Shown one piece after another: positions 34,713 through 43,913 of a stretch of 64,000 nt of DNA (positions are counted from its first letter, which is position 1; every line of letters begins with the position of its first letter). The notes below the pieces were generated by a model. It ran no database searches. It was given only the letters and a program-made list of their open reading frames with translations, and was not told the DNA's origin. Both the position numbers and the translations under genes were made by a program. The stretch comes from Chryseobacterium sp. SN22 (lineage in GTDB: Bacteria > Bacteroidota > Bacteroidia > Flavobacteriales > Weeksellaceae), in assembly GCF_008329705.1 (NCBI RefSeq), contig NZ_VTSX01000023.1, positions 1-64,000 on the forward strand, in the 5' to 3' direction.

Positions 34713-36083
34713 ATTATCGGAAATAAACCGCACCTGGAAAATACTTCCTTCCCCGGGAACCGAAGTCAGTAAAATGGTGCCATGATGCATTTCAATGATT
34801 CTTTTAACGATTGATAAACCAATCCCGTTTCCTTTTTCACCGTTTTTATTAGCTCCGCGGTAAAACAGGTCGAAAATTTTATTCCGGTCCTTTTCATCAA
34901 TCCCGGCCCCGTGGTCAATAAATCGGATATCCAGCGTCTGGCTGTGAACTTCGATTTCCACCCGGCAGCTTCTGTCCGACGAATATTTACAGGCATTTTC
35001 CATGAGGTTCAGAAAAGCCACCTGCAAGAGATAAGGATTTCCGTGAAAATCGTAATTGCTTTCGTCTTTATCACCCAGATTATCCATATAGTGAATGCCG
35101 ATCCTGTAGTCTTGGTTCTTCTGAAGCAGATCGACTTTGGCATCTGCCAGGATCTCATCCAGCCGGAGGTCGGTAAAACTGATCTGGGAAGCATCATAGC
35201 TGGCCCGTGCAAAATCCAGCAATGCGGAGGAAAGCTGTGAGGCATGGGTTGCGTCCTGAAGGGCATTGTTGATGGAAATTTTATAATCGTCCAGGGTAAC
35301 ATTCAGTTCTTTGGCAAGCTCCAGTTCAGCAATCAGGGTAGAAAGCGGGGTCCGGAATTCATGGGAAATCGTCGTCACAAACTGGCGGTGGTTGCTGAAT
35401 GATTTCTCCAGCCGGTTAAAGGTGGAATTAAATGTTTCGGTGAGCTCATAGATTTCATCTTTTGCTTTGGGAACCACCAGTCTTTTGTGAAGGTTATGCT
35501 CGGAAATATCCCGGATCTGAACGATAATATCCTTTAAAGGCTTTAAAGTATAGTAAGAAAATAAAAAACCCGTGACAAAAATAACCAGAACGGAGATAAT
35601 ATAAATGACGATAATATCATCTCTGAATTCTTTGATATGGGCCAGTCCCGTCACGTCAACAGCACTTCCGATGATATAAAAGTTATTACCGTTAAATTCA
35701 TACCGGAAAGCCATGTACTGCCGCTCTCTTCTTTGCCAGGTAAGTTTATCTTTTCCGGTTTTAATCAGCTGGTTGAGGTAATACGGATTTTTCGAACTGG
35801 GTTTAATATCTGTAAAAATCAGTTGTTTTTTACTGTTGTAGACACTGATGTCAGCTTCGTTCAGCATTTTTTTGTTTCGTTCATGAAGCTTTTTTATTTT
35901 ATTGCCGTTTATATTGGCATCGAAGATAAACTCTGCCCTCCAGATAATTTTATAGCCTAAACGGTCATTGAATTCATCATTCCTGTTTTTTTCGGAGACA
36001 AAATACAGGACGTAGGCAAAAACGAAGAGGATGCCTGCCGTTATCAGTGCGTACATCAACGCAGTCCGGGTAGCGATTTTCAT
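34692..36083 (-). CDS. sensor histidine kinase
   Basis: A 463-residue membrane kinase. Two membrane helices (about residues 8-30 and 154-174) flank a periplasmic sensor loop, followed by HAMP, a HisKA domain with the phospho-acceptor His in TTISHEFRTPLSTL (about 241) and an HATPase domain (N box NLMENACKYS, G boxes DHGAGIDEKD and GNGIGLSIV). Its start overlaps the stop of the response regulator gene by 4 bp (ATGA). The neighbouring divergent porin operon may be its target. The layout resembles CusS/PhoQ-like envelope sensors; the signal is unknown. Confidence 0.92.
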   Translation of the reverse strand: MKIATRTALMYALITAGILFVFAYVLYFVSEKNRNDEFNDRLGYKIIWRAEFIFDANINGNKIKKLHERNKKMLNEADISVYNSKKQLIFTDIKPSSKNPYYLNQLIKTGKDKLTWQRRERQYMAFRYEFNGNNFYIIGSAVDVTGLAHIKEFRDDIIVIYIISVLVIFVTGFLFSYYTLKPLKDIIVQIRDISEHNLHKRLVVPKAKDEIYELTETFNSTFNRLEKSFSNHRQFVTTISHEFRTPLSTLIAELELAKELNVTLDDYKISINNALQDATHASQLSSALLDFARASYDASQISFTDLRLDEILADAKVDLLQKNQDYRIGIHYMDNLGDKDESNYDFHGNPYLLQVAFLNLMENACKYSSDRSCRVEIEVHSQTLDIRFIDHGAGIDEKDRNKIFDLFYRGANKNGEKGNGIGLSIVKRIIEMHHGTILLTSVPGEGSIFQVRFISDNKKSSLT

Positions 36084-36769
36084 AAGTTCCTGGTAAAAAT
36101 AAATCCCGTTCCGGGCTTGGTGTGAATCAGTTTCTCATCAAAATCCTTATCAATTTTCTTACGCAGATAGGCAATATATACGTCTATGTAATTGGTTCCC
36201 GTATCAAAATGGTTGCCCCACACATTTTCTGCAATTTCTTCCCGGGTCAGGATGCGCTCTGCATGGGTCATGAGAAAAACCAGCAGTTTAAATTCCTTTG
36301 GTGTAAGGATAATTTCTCTTCCATCCCGGAATACGCGGTTGGTCTTCTGATGGATCAAAAGTTGGTGATATTGGATAAGATCCGGCGTTTCCTCTTTTTT
36401 TGGCAATGATGATTTTCTCAGCAGCACGACTTTTATTCGGGCATACAGTTCCCTGATCTCAAAGGGTTTTACCATATAATCATCGGCTCCGGCATCGAAA
36501 CCTTCGATCTTTTCATCAATGGTTCCCAGGGCAGTCAGCATAATAATCGGAAGGTCAGGGTATTTTTGCCTGATGATTTTGCTGAACTCAATCCCGTTCA
36601 TCTGCGGAAGCATAATATCCGTAATGATCAGGCTGAATGCCATCCGGTCTGCCATGATCAGGGCATCTTCCGCATCTTCCGAAATGTAGATCTGATAGCC
36701 CTGGCTTTCAAGGCCCCGCTTCAGCAGTGCGGAAACCCGAGCGTTGTCTTCTATGATTAAAATTTTCAT
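36080..36769 (-). CDS. OmpR-family response regulator
   Basis: A 229-residue regulator. The ATG at 36769 (MKILIIEDNARVSALLKRG) is the true start; the 31 codons upstream are not homologous. The receiver domain has the phospho-acceptor Asp in ITDIMLPQMNG (about residue 51), Thr in MLTALG and Lys in MVKPFEIRE. The C-terminal winged helix (about 128-225) contains ILTPKEFKLLVFL and the DNA-recognition region YIDVYIAYLRKKID. It is coupled to the kinase gene. Confidence 0.93.
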   Translation of the reverse strand: MKILIIEDNARVSALLKRGLESQGYQIYISEDAEDALIMADRMAFSLIITDIMLPQMNGIEFSKIIRQKYPDLPIIMLTALGTIDEKIEGFDAGADDYMVKPFEIRELYARIKVVLLRKSSLPKKEETPDLIQYHQLLIHQKTNRVFRDGREIILTPKEFKLLVFLMTHAERILTREEIAENVWGNHFDTGTNYIDVYIAYLRKKIDKDFDEKLIHTKPGTGFIFTRNL

Positions 36770-36996
36770 CTGGAATACTGTTTCAGGGAGGAAGCCGAAC
36801 CGGATCTGACTTTTTAAAGCCTGAATCCGACACTGTACGAATCCCATACAAAGGTATCTCATATTTTACTTCCGGAAAAACGGAATCTCCCGTTTAATGG
36901 TTTTCTAAAGGTTTTCTAATAGTTTTCTAACGGCATTCCCGGTTCTTCAAAGCTAATTTTGCCCTGTCAAAACAACGAAAAGAGGATTGAAACACT

Positions 36997-38325
36997 ATGG
37001 ACAAAAGGTATCTTAAAACCGGACTTATCATCGCTTTACTGGCCGGGATGAGCCAGACAGCGGAAGCACAGAAAAAGAATGATTTCGGCAATCCCGCACT
37101 GACCCATTATCTTAACGAACAGCATACGCGGTATATTTCATTCAGCGGATATGCCGAATTGTGGGCCCGTTATGCCCAGCTGAATCCGGGAAGTATGATC
37201 AACAACGATGCAAAATCAGACGTATCGGATCTTTCATTGCGGAGAGTAAGGGTGAAAATGACGTATAAACCGACGGAAAAACTGATGTTTGTGCTTCAGG
37301 GAGGAACCACCAATATAAATGTAAATGCAAAAGGAAGCAATTATTTTGATCTGCTGGATGCCTATGCAGAATATGCATTTAATGATAAAATTGCTTTTGG
37401 GGCCGGGCGCTCCACCTGGAGAGGGCTTTCCCGTTTTACGACAGGGCCGCTGAATACGCTGCTGTATGACCTTCCTGCCTATGCTACTTCCAATGCCGGT
37501 GCCACGGATTATACTGTAAGGGAGCTCAGTGCCTATATCAAAGGGCAGCTTGGGAAATTTGACTACCGCCTGGTCGTGGCAGATCCTTATACCATGGCAA
37601 CTGCCGAACCGAAACCAAATGTGTCCACCTTCAGTAAAAATTCGCCCCATAAAGATTTTTCAGGGTATTTCCGTTATGCTTTCCTGGATACGGAAAATAT
37701 TTCAACTCCCTTCAATTCCGGGACGTACGTGGGGAAAAAGAATGTGCTGAGCCTTGGAGCAGGATTCGATTATATCCACAATGCGATGTGGCATCAGGAT
37801 GCCGCTAAAAATACGGTGAATGACGATATGAAGAGCTTTGCTGTAGACCTGTTCTATGATGCTCCGCTGAACAAGGAAAAAGGAACTTCCGTAAGTGCCT
37901 ATGCCATGGCAATGCACAATGATTACGGTCCGAATTATGTCCGCTATGTCGGAACCAATAACCCGGCTACTTCGGCAGATGCTTCGCTGGCGAGCCTTAA
38001 CGGCGCCGGAAATGCCATGCCTGTGATCGGAACCGGAAATACCTATTACCTGCAGTTGGGAGGAACACTGCCTTATTTAAATAAAGAAAAGAAAAACCTG
38101 CAGCTCCAGCCTGCCGTAGGCGTGCAGCTTTCTGACCTGAAAGCCCTTCATGACAATGCGGTGATTTATGATGCCGGAGTTTCCCTGCTGATGAACGGGA
38201 TGTCTTCCAGGCTTACTTTCGATGCACAGAACCGCCCAGTATTTACGCCGGATGCCGGTAATAATGCCGTGGTTTCAGACCGGAAATGGCAGTTCGTCCT
38301 GAAATACAGGATTGATTTTAACTAA
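36997..38325 (+). CDS. outer-membrane porin-like beta-barrel
   Basis: A 442-residue protein with a signal peptide (MDKRYLKTGLIIALLAGMSQTAEA), many alternating beta strands and a C-terminal aromatic-bounded strand (WQFVLKYRIDFN) typical of outer-membrane barrels. It resembles phosphate-selective-porin/OprP-like families of Bacteroidota (LSLRRVRVKMTYKP). It is divergent from the two-component genes and leads an operon with the Dabb and cupin proteins 54 bp and about 500 bp downstream. The substrate is unknown. Confidence 0.8.
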   Translation: MDKRYLKTGLIIALLAGMSQTAEAQKKNDFGNPALTHYLNEQHTRYISFSGYAELWARYAQLNPGSMINNDAKSDVSDLSLRRVRVKMTYKPTEKLMFVLQGGTTNINVNAKGSNYFDLLDAYAEYAFNDKIAFGAGRSTWRGLSRFTTGPLNTLLYDLPAYATSNAGATDYTVRELSAYIKGQLGKFDYRLVVADPYTMATAEPKPNVSTFSKNSPHKDFSGYFRYAFLDTENISTPFNSGTYVGKKNVLSLGAGFDYIHNAMWHQDAAKNTVNDDMKSFAVDLFYDAPLNKEKGTSVSAYAMAMHNDYGPNYVRYVGTNNPATSADASLASLNGAGNAMPVIGTGNTYYLQLGGTLPYLNKEKKNLQLQPAVGVQLSDLKALHDNAVIYDAGVSLLMNGMSSRLTFDAQNRPVFTPDAGNNAVVSDRKWQFVLKYRIDFN

Positions 38326-38378
38326 ATAACAACTTCTGTTCATGAAGAACAGTAAACCACAACAAAATTATATTTATT

Positions 38379-38801
38379 ATGGAAAGAAGAAAATTTTTAT
38401 TCCGTTCGGTACAGGCCTCGGCATTCCTGCTGATCTCCGGGAATATGCTGGCCTCTGCCTTACCTGTGTTTAACCCTATAAAAAAGAAAAAAGTGTATTT
38501 CCATTATTTATTGTTCTGGCTCAGAAAAGATCTTTCTGAAGCTGAAGTAAAAGAATTTGAGAACTTTTTCAAAGGACTGGCCCAACTTCCTTACCAGAAA
38601 AATCTCCGCTATGGAAAGCCGGCAGCCTCCAGCCCGAGAAGTGTCCTGGATAACAGTTTTACCTATAACGTTTCCATGGAATTCGACAGCCTGGAAGCCC
38701 TTGAAGCGTACGGGAAACTTCCGGAGCACCTTGCCCTCGTACAGAAATACAAGCCGTTCTTTGAAAGAATGGCGGTTCACGATACCGTTTACAACCCATA
38801 A
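38379..38801 (+). CDS. exported Dabb-domain protein
   Basis: A 140-residue protein whose N-terminus (MERRKFLFRSVQASAFLLIS) has a twin-arginine motif before a hydrophobic stretch, suggesting Tat export. The rest (YFHYLLFWLRKDLSEAEVKEF and SMEFDSLEALEAYG) matches the stress-responsive A/B-barrel (Dabb) ferredoxin-like fold. Family members are small dimeric proteins, some of them lyases or cyclases. It is the middle gene of the porin-Dabb-cupin operon. Confidence 0.8.
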   Translation: MERRKFLFRSVQASAFLLISGNMLASALPVFNPIKKKKVYFHYLLFWLRKDLSEAEVKEFENFFKGLAQLPYQKNLRYGKPAASSPRSVLDNSFTYNVSMEFDSLEALEAYGKLPEHLALVQKYKPFFERMAVHDTVYNP

Positions 38802-38819
38802 AAAAGAATCTTATTTAAA

Positions 38820-39305
38820 ATGAAAAACTTTGTTAAAGGCATGAGCCTTGTTGTAGCATTTTCAACTATGAGTTTTATGAATGCACAAGATCATCACAAA
38901 AAGCATGTGAGAGTTAAAGTAGAAGAAACCACGGAATCCATTCCAGCCATCAGGCTCATCAATAAGCCCGACGGTACCTGCACTTTTGAAAAAGGGAAGA
39001 TCCCGACACTGAAACACATGAACACCAGTACGTTCTGGATGAGCAATAAGACCGAGGAATGGGAAAAAAATGCCCATCCTGCACCAAGAAGGCAATACGT
39101 AATTACCATCAAAGGAAACATCAGATTCAAAGTAACCGACGGATCCACTTTTATGATCAAACCGGGAACGGTACTGCTGGCAGAAGACCTGAAAGGAAAA
39201 GGCCACAGCTGGGATATGGTAAAAAGCAAAGTCTGGGAAAGGCTTTACATCCCGATTGCAGAAGATGCGGACGATCTTTTTATTGCAGACAAAGATTCCG
39301 ACTAA
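38820..39305 (+). CDS. exported cupin-like protein
   Basis: A 161-residue protein with a signal peptide (MKNFVKGMSLVVAFSTMSFMNAQ). The central part (RRQYVITIKGNIRFKVTDG, then IKPGTVLLAEDLKGKGH) has the strand-turn pattern of a cupin barrel, but only one clear His pair-like ligand is seen (HSW), so metal binding is uncertain. It starts 18 bp after the Dabb gene and is followed by a terminator, so it closes the operon. Confidence 0.75.
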   Translation: MKNFVKGMSLVVAFSTMSFMNAQDHHKKHVRVKVEETTESIPAIRLINKPDGTCTFEKGKIPTLKHMNTSTFWMSNKTEEWEKNAHPAPRRQYVITIKGNIRFKVTDGSTFMIKPGTVLLAEDLKGKGHSWDMVKSKVWERLYIPIAEDADDLFIADKDSD

Positions 39306-39346
39306 TTCAACATCATCATATGGTGTTTATATAAATTCGTACAGTG

Positions 39347-39372
39347 AAAAAGCAGCCGAAAGGCTGCTTTTT
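39347..39372 (+). terminator. terminator of the porin-Dabb-cupin operon
   Basis: AAAAAGCAGCC-GAAA-GGCTGCTTTTT, an 11-bp stem with a GNRA-type loop and T-run. Confidence 0.9.
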
Positions 39373-39732
39373 ACGTGATCCAAAATGTATTTCTTCTTTT
39401 TCTAAGCGCTGAATTTTTCAAACGCAAAGTTTTTACTTTCCCAATGTATAAGATAAGGAAGTTAAGAAAAGATCAGCAAGCTGATCTGATGAAGTGTGAG
39501 CATGACCCATCCGCTTCATCGGCAGCTTTGCGGCTCCACTTTGCTCCCTTTAGAAATAAAAAGAGCAATCATCAGGCTTTGCGTTAATTTTATTCACAAG
39601 TTTAATAATTAGTGTACTGATGCTTGTATAATCGTACAATGGAAATGATATTCAATTTGTTCTAGGATCCGGAAGCATAATGCTGTAAATAAAACTTCCG
39701 GCGTCCTGCTTCCCTCTTCCAGCCTATCAAAA
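39373..39732. other. intergenic stretch without recognisable genes
   Basis: A 70-codon open frame exists here but has no homology I recognise and poor coding character. No repeat, RNA gene or promoter was identified. Confidence 0.4.
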
Positions 39733-40974
39733 TTACTGGAACTTCTTAAAAATCAAAGTAGCATTGTGGCCTCCGAATCCGAAAGCATTGCTTAAAGCAT
39801 AATTGATATTCTTTTCTTTTGCCTCCCCAAAAACAATATTCAGGTCCTTCGGAATATTCTCATCAATCCTGTGAAGGTTAATGGTCGGCGGAATGATTCC
39901 GTTCTCAATGGCTTTGATCGACAAAATGGCTTCTGCTGCTCCGGCAGCCCCCAGCAAATGGCCGGTCATGGATTTAGTGGCACTGATGTCCAGGTTCGTG
40001 CTCCCTTTAAACAGTCTGTTGATTCCATTCAGCTCTACAAGGTCACCCATTGGGGTGGAAGTAGCATGCGGATTGATATAATCGATGTCTTCCGTATTGA
40101 TGCCTGCTTCATTTAATGCCAGCTGCATCGCTTTGATGGCGCCCGTTCCTTCAGGATGAGGTGCCGTCATGTGATAAGCATCGGCGGTCATCGCAGCTCC
40201 CGCAAGTTCCGCATAGATTTTTGCGCCTCTGGCTTTGGCATGTTCATATTCTTCTAAGATTAGAGCGCCTGCCCCTTCTCCCATTACAAATCCGTCCCGG
40301 TCCGCATCATAGGGACGACTGGCAGTAGCAAAATTGTCATTCCGGGTAGACATGGCTTTCATAATAGAGAAGCCTCCGATCGATGCAGGCGTGATGGCCG
40401 CTTCGGATCCGCCGCTTACGATCGCCTTGGCTTTGCCGAGCCTGATGTAGTTGAAAGCATCCATCAGTGCCGTATTTCCTGTAGCGCACGCCGAAATGGT
40501 CGTATAATTAATGCCCTGAAGGCCAAATTTCATCGAGATCATTCCCGAAGCCATATTGGCAATGAATTTGGGAACAAAAAAAGGATTGAATCGCGGAGTA
40601 CCGTCTCCTTTGGTGAATTCCATCACCTCGCTTTCGAAGGTCCACATTCCGCCCTGTCCAGTTCCCCAGATCACGCCGGTATCGAAGGGATCCATCTTTT
40701 CAAGCTCAAGACCGGAATCCTTCAACGCTTCAGCAGCAGAATACATGGCGTATTGGGAGAAAAGGTCGCTTCTTTTGATTTCATGATGGGTTAGATAGGC
40801 CTTCGGGTCAAAATTTTTAACCTCACAGGCAAAATGGACTTTAAATTTTTCAGTATCAAAATGGGTGATTTTTCCGGCACCGCTGATTCCGTTGATGCTG
40901 TTCTGCCAGAATTCTCCGACATTATTTCCTAAAGGCGTCACTGCGCCAAGACCTGTAATAACAACTCTTTTCAT
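39733..40974 (-). CDS. fabF: beta-ketoacyl-ACP synthase II-type enzyme
   Basis: A 413-residue condensing enzyme that extends acyl chains on acyl carrier protein. The Cys-His-His triad is intact: Cys in TISACATGNTAL (about residue 163), His in NPHATSTPMGD (about 302) and His in SMTGHLLGAAGA (about 338). No acpP gene is adjacent, which is usual for the housekeeping fabF. Instead it follows a TetR regulator and a PaaI-type thioesterase with no gap, so this may be a conditionally expressed paralogue. Confidence 0.9.
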   Translation of the reverse strand: MKRVVITGLGAVTPLGNNVGEFWQNSINGISGAGKITHFDTEKFKVHFACEVKNFDPKAYLTHHEIKRSDLFSQYAMYSAAEALKDSGLELEKMDPFDTGVIWGTGQGGMWTFESEVMEFTKGDGTPRFNPFFVPKFIANMASGMISMKFGLQGINYTTISACATGNTALMDAFNYIRLGKAKAIVSGGSEAAITPASIGGFSIMKAMSTRNDNFATASRPYDADRDGFVMGEGAGALILEEYEHAKARGAKIYAELAGAAMTADAYHMTAPHPEGTGAIKAMQLALNEAGINTEDIDYINPHATSTPMGDLVELNGINRLFKGSTNLDISATKSMTGHLLGAAGAAEAILSIKAIENGIIPPTINLHRIDENIPKDLNIVFGEAKEKNINYALSNAFGFGGHNATLIFKKFQ

Positions 40975-41400
40975 TTAATTGCTGATTTTGAATAAATTAG
41001 AGGTTCCTCTGGCAATCAGGCGGGTTTTATCCGCATTCCAGATTTCGCATTGTGCGTTTACAAATTGCTTTCCTCTTTTAATGATTTTTGTTTTGGCTAT
41101 AATAGGATCGTTTTCTTTAGCGGTTGAAAAATAATCAATGCTGTTATTGATGGTAACAATAAAAGTTTCCTCGTTCAGGGAGAACATTGTAGCTCCGATA
41201 ATGTCATCCATGATCGCAGCGGTAACGCCTCCGTGAAGATTGCCCATCGGGTTCAGCCATTCCTGCCTTACGGTATACTGAAATTCAATCTGCCCTTCTT
41301 CCACAGACAATACCACCGGATTCAGCCATCGCATAAACGGGGAAGGGGAGGCCGTGAATTCTTTTCCGGTAAAGCTTTTCAGGACTGCTAATTTATCCAT
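40975..41400 (-). CDS. PaaI-family hot-dog thioesterase
   Basis: A 141-residue hotdog-fold protein that probably cleaves acyl-CoA or aryl-CoA thioesters. The family motif NPMGNLHGGVTAAIMDD (about residues 50-66) is clear. Its stop directly abuts the fabF start and its start lies 7 bp after the tetR stop, so the three genes form one operon. Confidence 0.85.
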   Translation of the reverse strand: MDKLAVLKSFTGKEFTASPSPFMRWLNPVVLSVEEGQIEFQYTVRQEWLNPMGNLHGGVTAAIMDDIIGATMFSLNEETFIVTINNSIDYFSTAKENDPIIAKTKIIKRGKQFVNAQCEIWNADKTRLIARGTSNLFKISN

Positions 41401-41407
41401 ATTATAT

Positions 41408-42028
41408 TTAATTTTTATTTTTTTCTGAAGATGCCGTTACCAATTCGGTATCAATGATTTTGAGGATACGATCCAGCGCAAGGTTCAGGAACTTCTCATC
41501 ACCTGTGGTTTTGGATAATAAAATTCCGCCTTCGATCATCATGACAAACAAGGAGGCATATTCTTCGGCATCCGGTTTTTCATTCAGCGCTCCGGCTTTC
41601 TGGCCCTGGGTGATGACTTCCGAGATTTTGGCCATCCATTCCTCAAAGGATTTTTTTACCTGGTCTTTCAGATCCGGAAATGTATCGTCTGCTTCTGTTG
41701 CCGCATTCATCAGTGGGCAGCCACCATTTAAAAATACGGAATGCCAGTTTTTTCTGTAAAAAGCAACAAGAGCATACAGTTTATCAACGGCAGTCGGAAA
41801 CCTGTCACTGAAGGCAAGGACCATATTTGCTTTCAACGAACCGGCGTTATACCGGTAGGCTTCAAGGGCCAGCTGATCTTTATTTTGAAAATTGCCGTAG
41901 ATACTGCCTTTCGTTAATCCGGTCGCTTCGGAAATGTCAGATAAAGACGTGGAAGTATAACCTTTCGTATTGAACAAAGAAGCTGTTTTCTCAATAATGA
42001 ATTGTTTTGTCTTTTCCGCTTTTGACAT
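41408..42028 (-). CDS. TetR-family transcriptional regulator
   Basis: A 206-residue repressor with an N-terminal HTH (about residues 8-55; TSLSDISEATGLTKGSIYGNFQNKDQLALEAYR) and an all-helical ligand domain. It heads the operon with the thioesterase and fabF. A perfect palindrome lies 29 bp upstream, as expected for autorepression. The ligand may be an acyl-CoA or a toxic small molecule; this is not shown by the sequence. Confidence 0.9.
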   Translation of the reverse strand: MSKAEKTKQFIIEKTASLFNTKGYTSTSLSDISEATGLTKGSIYGNFQNKDQLALEAYRYNAGSLKANMVLAFSDRFPTAVDKLYALVAFYRKNWHSVFLNGGCPLMNAATEADDTFPDLKDQVKKSFEEWMAKISEVITQGQKAGALNEKPDAEEYASLFVMMIEGGILLSKTTGDEKFLNLALDRILKIIDTELVTASSEKNKN

Positions 42029-42056
42029 AAGGCTGAATGAGAGTACAAATATATAA

Positions 42057-42078
42057 AAATATACCGATCGGTATATTT
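42057..42078. promoter_or_regulatory. TetR operator palindrome
   Basis: A perfect 22-bp palindrome centred on ATACCGATCGGTAT, just upstream of the tetR start. Its size, symmetry and position fit the binding site of a TetR dimer of dimers. Confidence 0.8.
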
Positions 42079-42131
42079 ATTCTGATTAAATTTTTATACT
42101 GAATGAGACGGGCTAGTTTTTTAAAAAGGAA

Positions 42132-42152
42132 AAACGGGCCGAAAGCCCGTTT
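42132..42152 (-). terminator. terminator after the OsmC gene
   Basis: AAACGGGC-CGAAA-GCCCGTTT, an 8-bp stem with T-rich sequence on the minus strand, about 50 bp after the OsmC stop. Confidence 0.75.
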
Positions 42153-42199
42153 CATTGATATCAGGTTAAGATTTACAGGATAAATCTCTTTGATCATAT

Positions 42200-42619
42200 T
42201 TAATTGGTCAAAGTCGCCTGCAGGGTAATTTCAAAGTTGAACGCGGCACTTACCGGACATCCTTCTTCTGCAATTTTAGCATATTTCTGGAATTCTTCTT
42301 CAGAAATTCCCGGAACTTTTGCCGTTAAAGTAAGCTCGGATTTTGTAATTTTTCCGATACTCGGGTCTAAGGTGATCACGGATTTGGTTGTTAATTCCTC
42401 AGGAGTAAAACCTGCCTGTGAAAGCTCTGCACTAAGTTTCATGGTGAAACATCCTGCATGCGCTGCTGCCAGCAGTTCTTCCGGGTTCGTCCCCACGCCT
42501 TCTTCAAAGCGGCTGTTGAAAGAGTACTGGGTCTGGTTTAAAGTAGTGCTCTGTGTTGTTAAATGTCCTTTTCCTTCTTTGACGGTACCGTTCCAAACGG
42601 CTGTTGCGTTACGTTTCAT
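42200..42619 (-). CDS. OsmC-family peroxiredoxin
   Basis: A 139-residue thiol peroxidase that detoxifies organic hydroperoxides. The two redox cysteines are present in AAAHAGCFTMKLSAEL (about residue 57) and AEEGCPVSAAF (about 123). The sequence is closer to OsmC than to Ohr (SFNSRFEEGVGTNPEELLAAAHAG). It is monocistronic, divergent from nothing, and ends at its own terminator. Confidence 0.9.
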   Translation of the reverse strand: MKRNATAVWNGTVKEGKGHLTTQSTTLNQTQYSFNSRFEEGVGTNPEELLAAAHAGCFTMKLSAELSQAGFTPEELTTKSVITLDPSIGKITKSELTLTAKVPGISEEEFQKYAKIAEEGCPVSAAFNFEITLQATLTN

Positions 42620-42707
42620 ATTATTTTTAATTTATTATTGTTAACTGTGTTGTTTTGACAGGACAAAGGTATAGCAGATATTATTCCGAAGCGTTAGATA
42701 AAAAGAA

Positions 42708-43565
42708 CTAAATCTTGTACTTTTTTCCCAAAATATAACTTTTCCTGAATTGAGCAGGTGTATTTCCGGTTTTATTGGTAAATAGACGGTTGAAATAGGC
42801 CGGATCTTCATACCCTAGATCGTAGGCAATCTCTTTCACAGCCTTATCTGTGTAAAACAAGAGTCTTTTGGCTTCCAGTAAAATGCGGTTGATAATAAAC
42901 TGGTTCGGGGATTCCAGTTTTAAGTTTTTAAACTTATGAGTCAAGGTTTTAGGAGCAACATGAAGAAGCTCCGCATATTCTGCAACATGATGCTTTTCCC
43001 GGAAATGGATTTCCAGCAGCCGGCTGAAATCCCTGAAAATATCCAGTTCGTTTCCCGGAATTTTGATGTCATCGTTATCCAGGTTCTGTTTCTTCCATTT
43101 CCGGGTGGCACGGATGATGATCTGCTTTACATAAGTCCGGATCATTTCCTCAGCCGAAGAATCTTTACCCTCGAGTTCTTCTTTGATATATTGAAATAAA
43201 TTTTTAATTACTGAATCTTCTGCGTCATCAAGCTCCACAAAAGGAATTTCAAAAACATTATGGAACAGCAGACCGTCACAGGCCACTTCTTTATCATGGA
43301 TCTGGATGCAGTAGAAATCACGGTTGTAATAAATCAGACGGGATACCCCTGATGCTTTTTCAACCTGCAGATGCTGGTTGGTCAGAAAAAATAAGGCCGG
43401 CTTTTCAATGCTGTATTGCTTAAAGTCTACTGTCAGTTCATATCCTGCCGGAACATAGAAAATTCTGATTTCAGAAATATATCTTGCCTCAGTAAAGGTT
43501 TGCAGATTCTCTTCAGAAAAGATTTCAAAACCTAGTTTTTTGTATTGGTCTTCAAAAATAAGCAT
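42708..43565 (-). CDS. AraC-family transcriptional regulator
   Basis: A 285-residue activator. The N-terminal half is a cupin-like sensing domain (VPAGYELTVDFKQYSIEKPA). The C-terminal half (about 185-280) has two HTH motifs, with HVAEYAELLHVAPKTLTHKFK and VKEIAYDLGYEDPAYFNRLF. Position suggests control of either the OsmC gene downstream or the metal-related genes upstream; neither can be chosen from sequence. Confidence 0.88.
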   Translation of the reverse strand: MLIFEDQYKKLGFEIFSEENLQTFTEARYISEIRIFYVPAGYELTVDFKQYSIEKPALFFLTNQHLQVEKASGVSRLIYYNRDFYCIQIHDKEVACDGLLFHNVFEIPFVELDDAEDSVIKNLFQYIKEELEGKDSSAEEMIRTYVKQIIIRATRKWKKQNLDNDDIKIPGNELDIFRDFSRLLEIHFREKHHVAEYAELLHVAPKTLTHKFKNLKLESPNQFIINRILLEAKRLLFYTDKAVKEIAYDLGYEDPAYFNRLFTNKTGNTPAQFRKSYILGKKYKI

Positions 43566-43913
43566 CTTCAGTGATGGATTTCTTTAGGGAAAGATACAAA
43601 AAAGCATGGCTTAAATTAAACGCTTTTTAGGCCATGCTGAATGTTTTTTAACATGCTAAGTATAATATTCAATATCAATAGAAATGGTCTTTAGCCCCGT
43701 CACCATATGGCGGATAATGAGCGGCTTTAACCGAAATATATGGTTCGTTTTGGCTAAAGCCAAGCTGGAATTACAATTTTCATGTCGGGCTAAAGCCCGA
43801 TGCAATTGATGAAATATGATAAATTAAATTTCAGCCAGCTCATCTTATTTCAGCTCAAGTTCATGTTAAATTAATTGTAATTCGACCAGAGGCTACTCTG
43901 TTCAAAATCAACC
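43566..43913. repeat. intergenic region with GGCTAAAGCC repeats
   Basis: No gene. The string GGCTAAAGCC occurs at about 43752-43761, and a perfect palindrome TCGGGCTAAAGCCCGA at 43785-43800, with related GCGGCTTTAACCG nearby at 43721-43733. Such GGCTAAAGCC clusters are familiar dispersed repeats in Chryseobacterium-type genomes. Confidence 0.5.

Noticed and set aside
39375..39587. 70-codon plus-strand ORF after the cupin operon terminator
   Set aside because: No domain, odd amino-acid composition, and no promoter seen; treated as non-coding.
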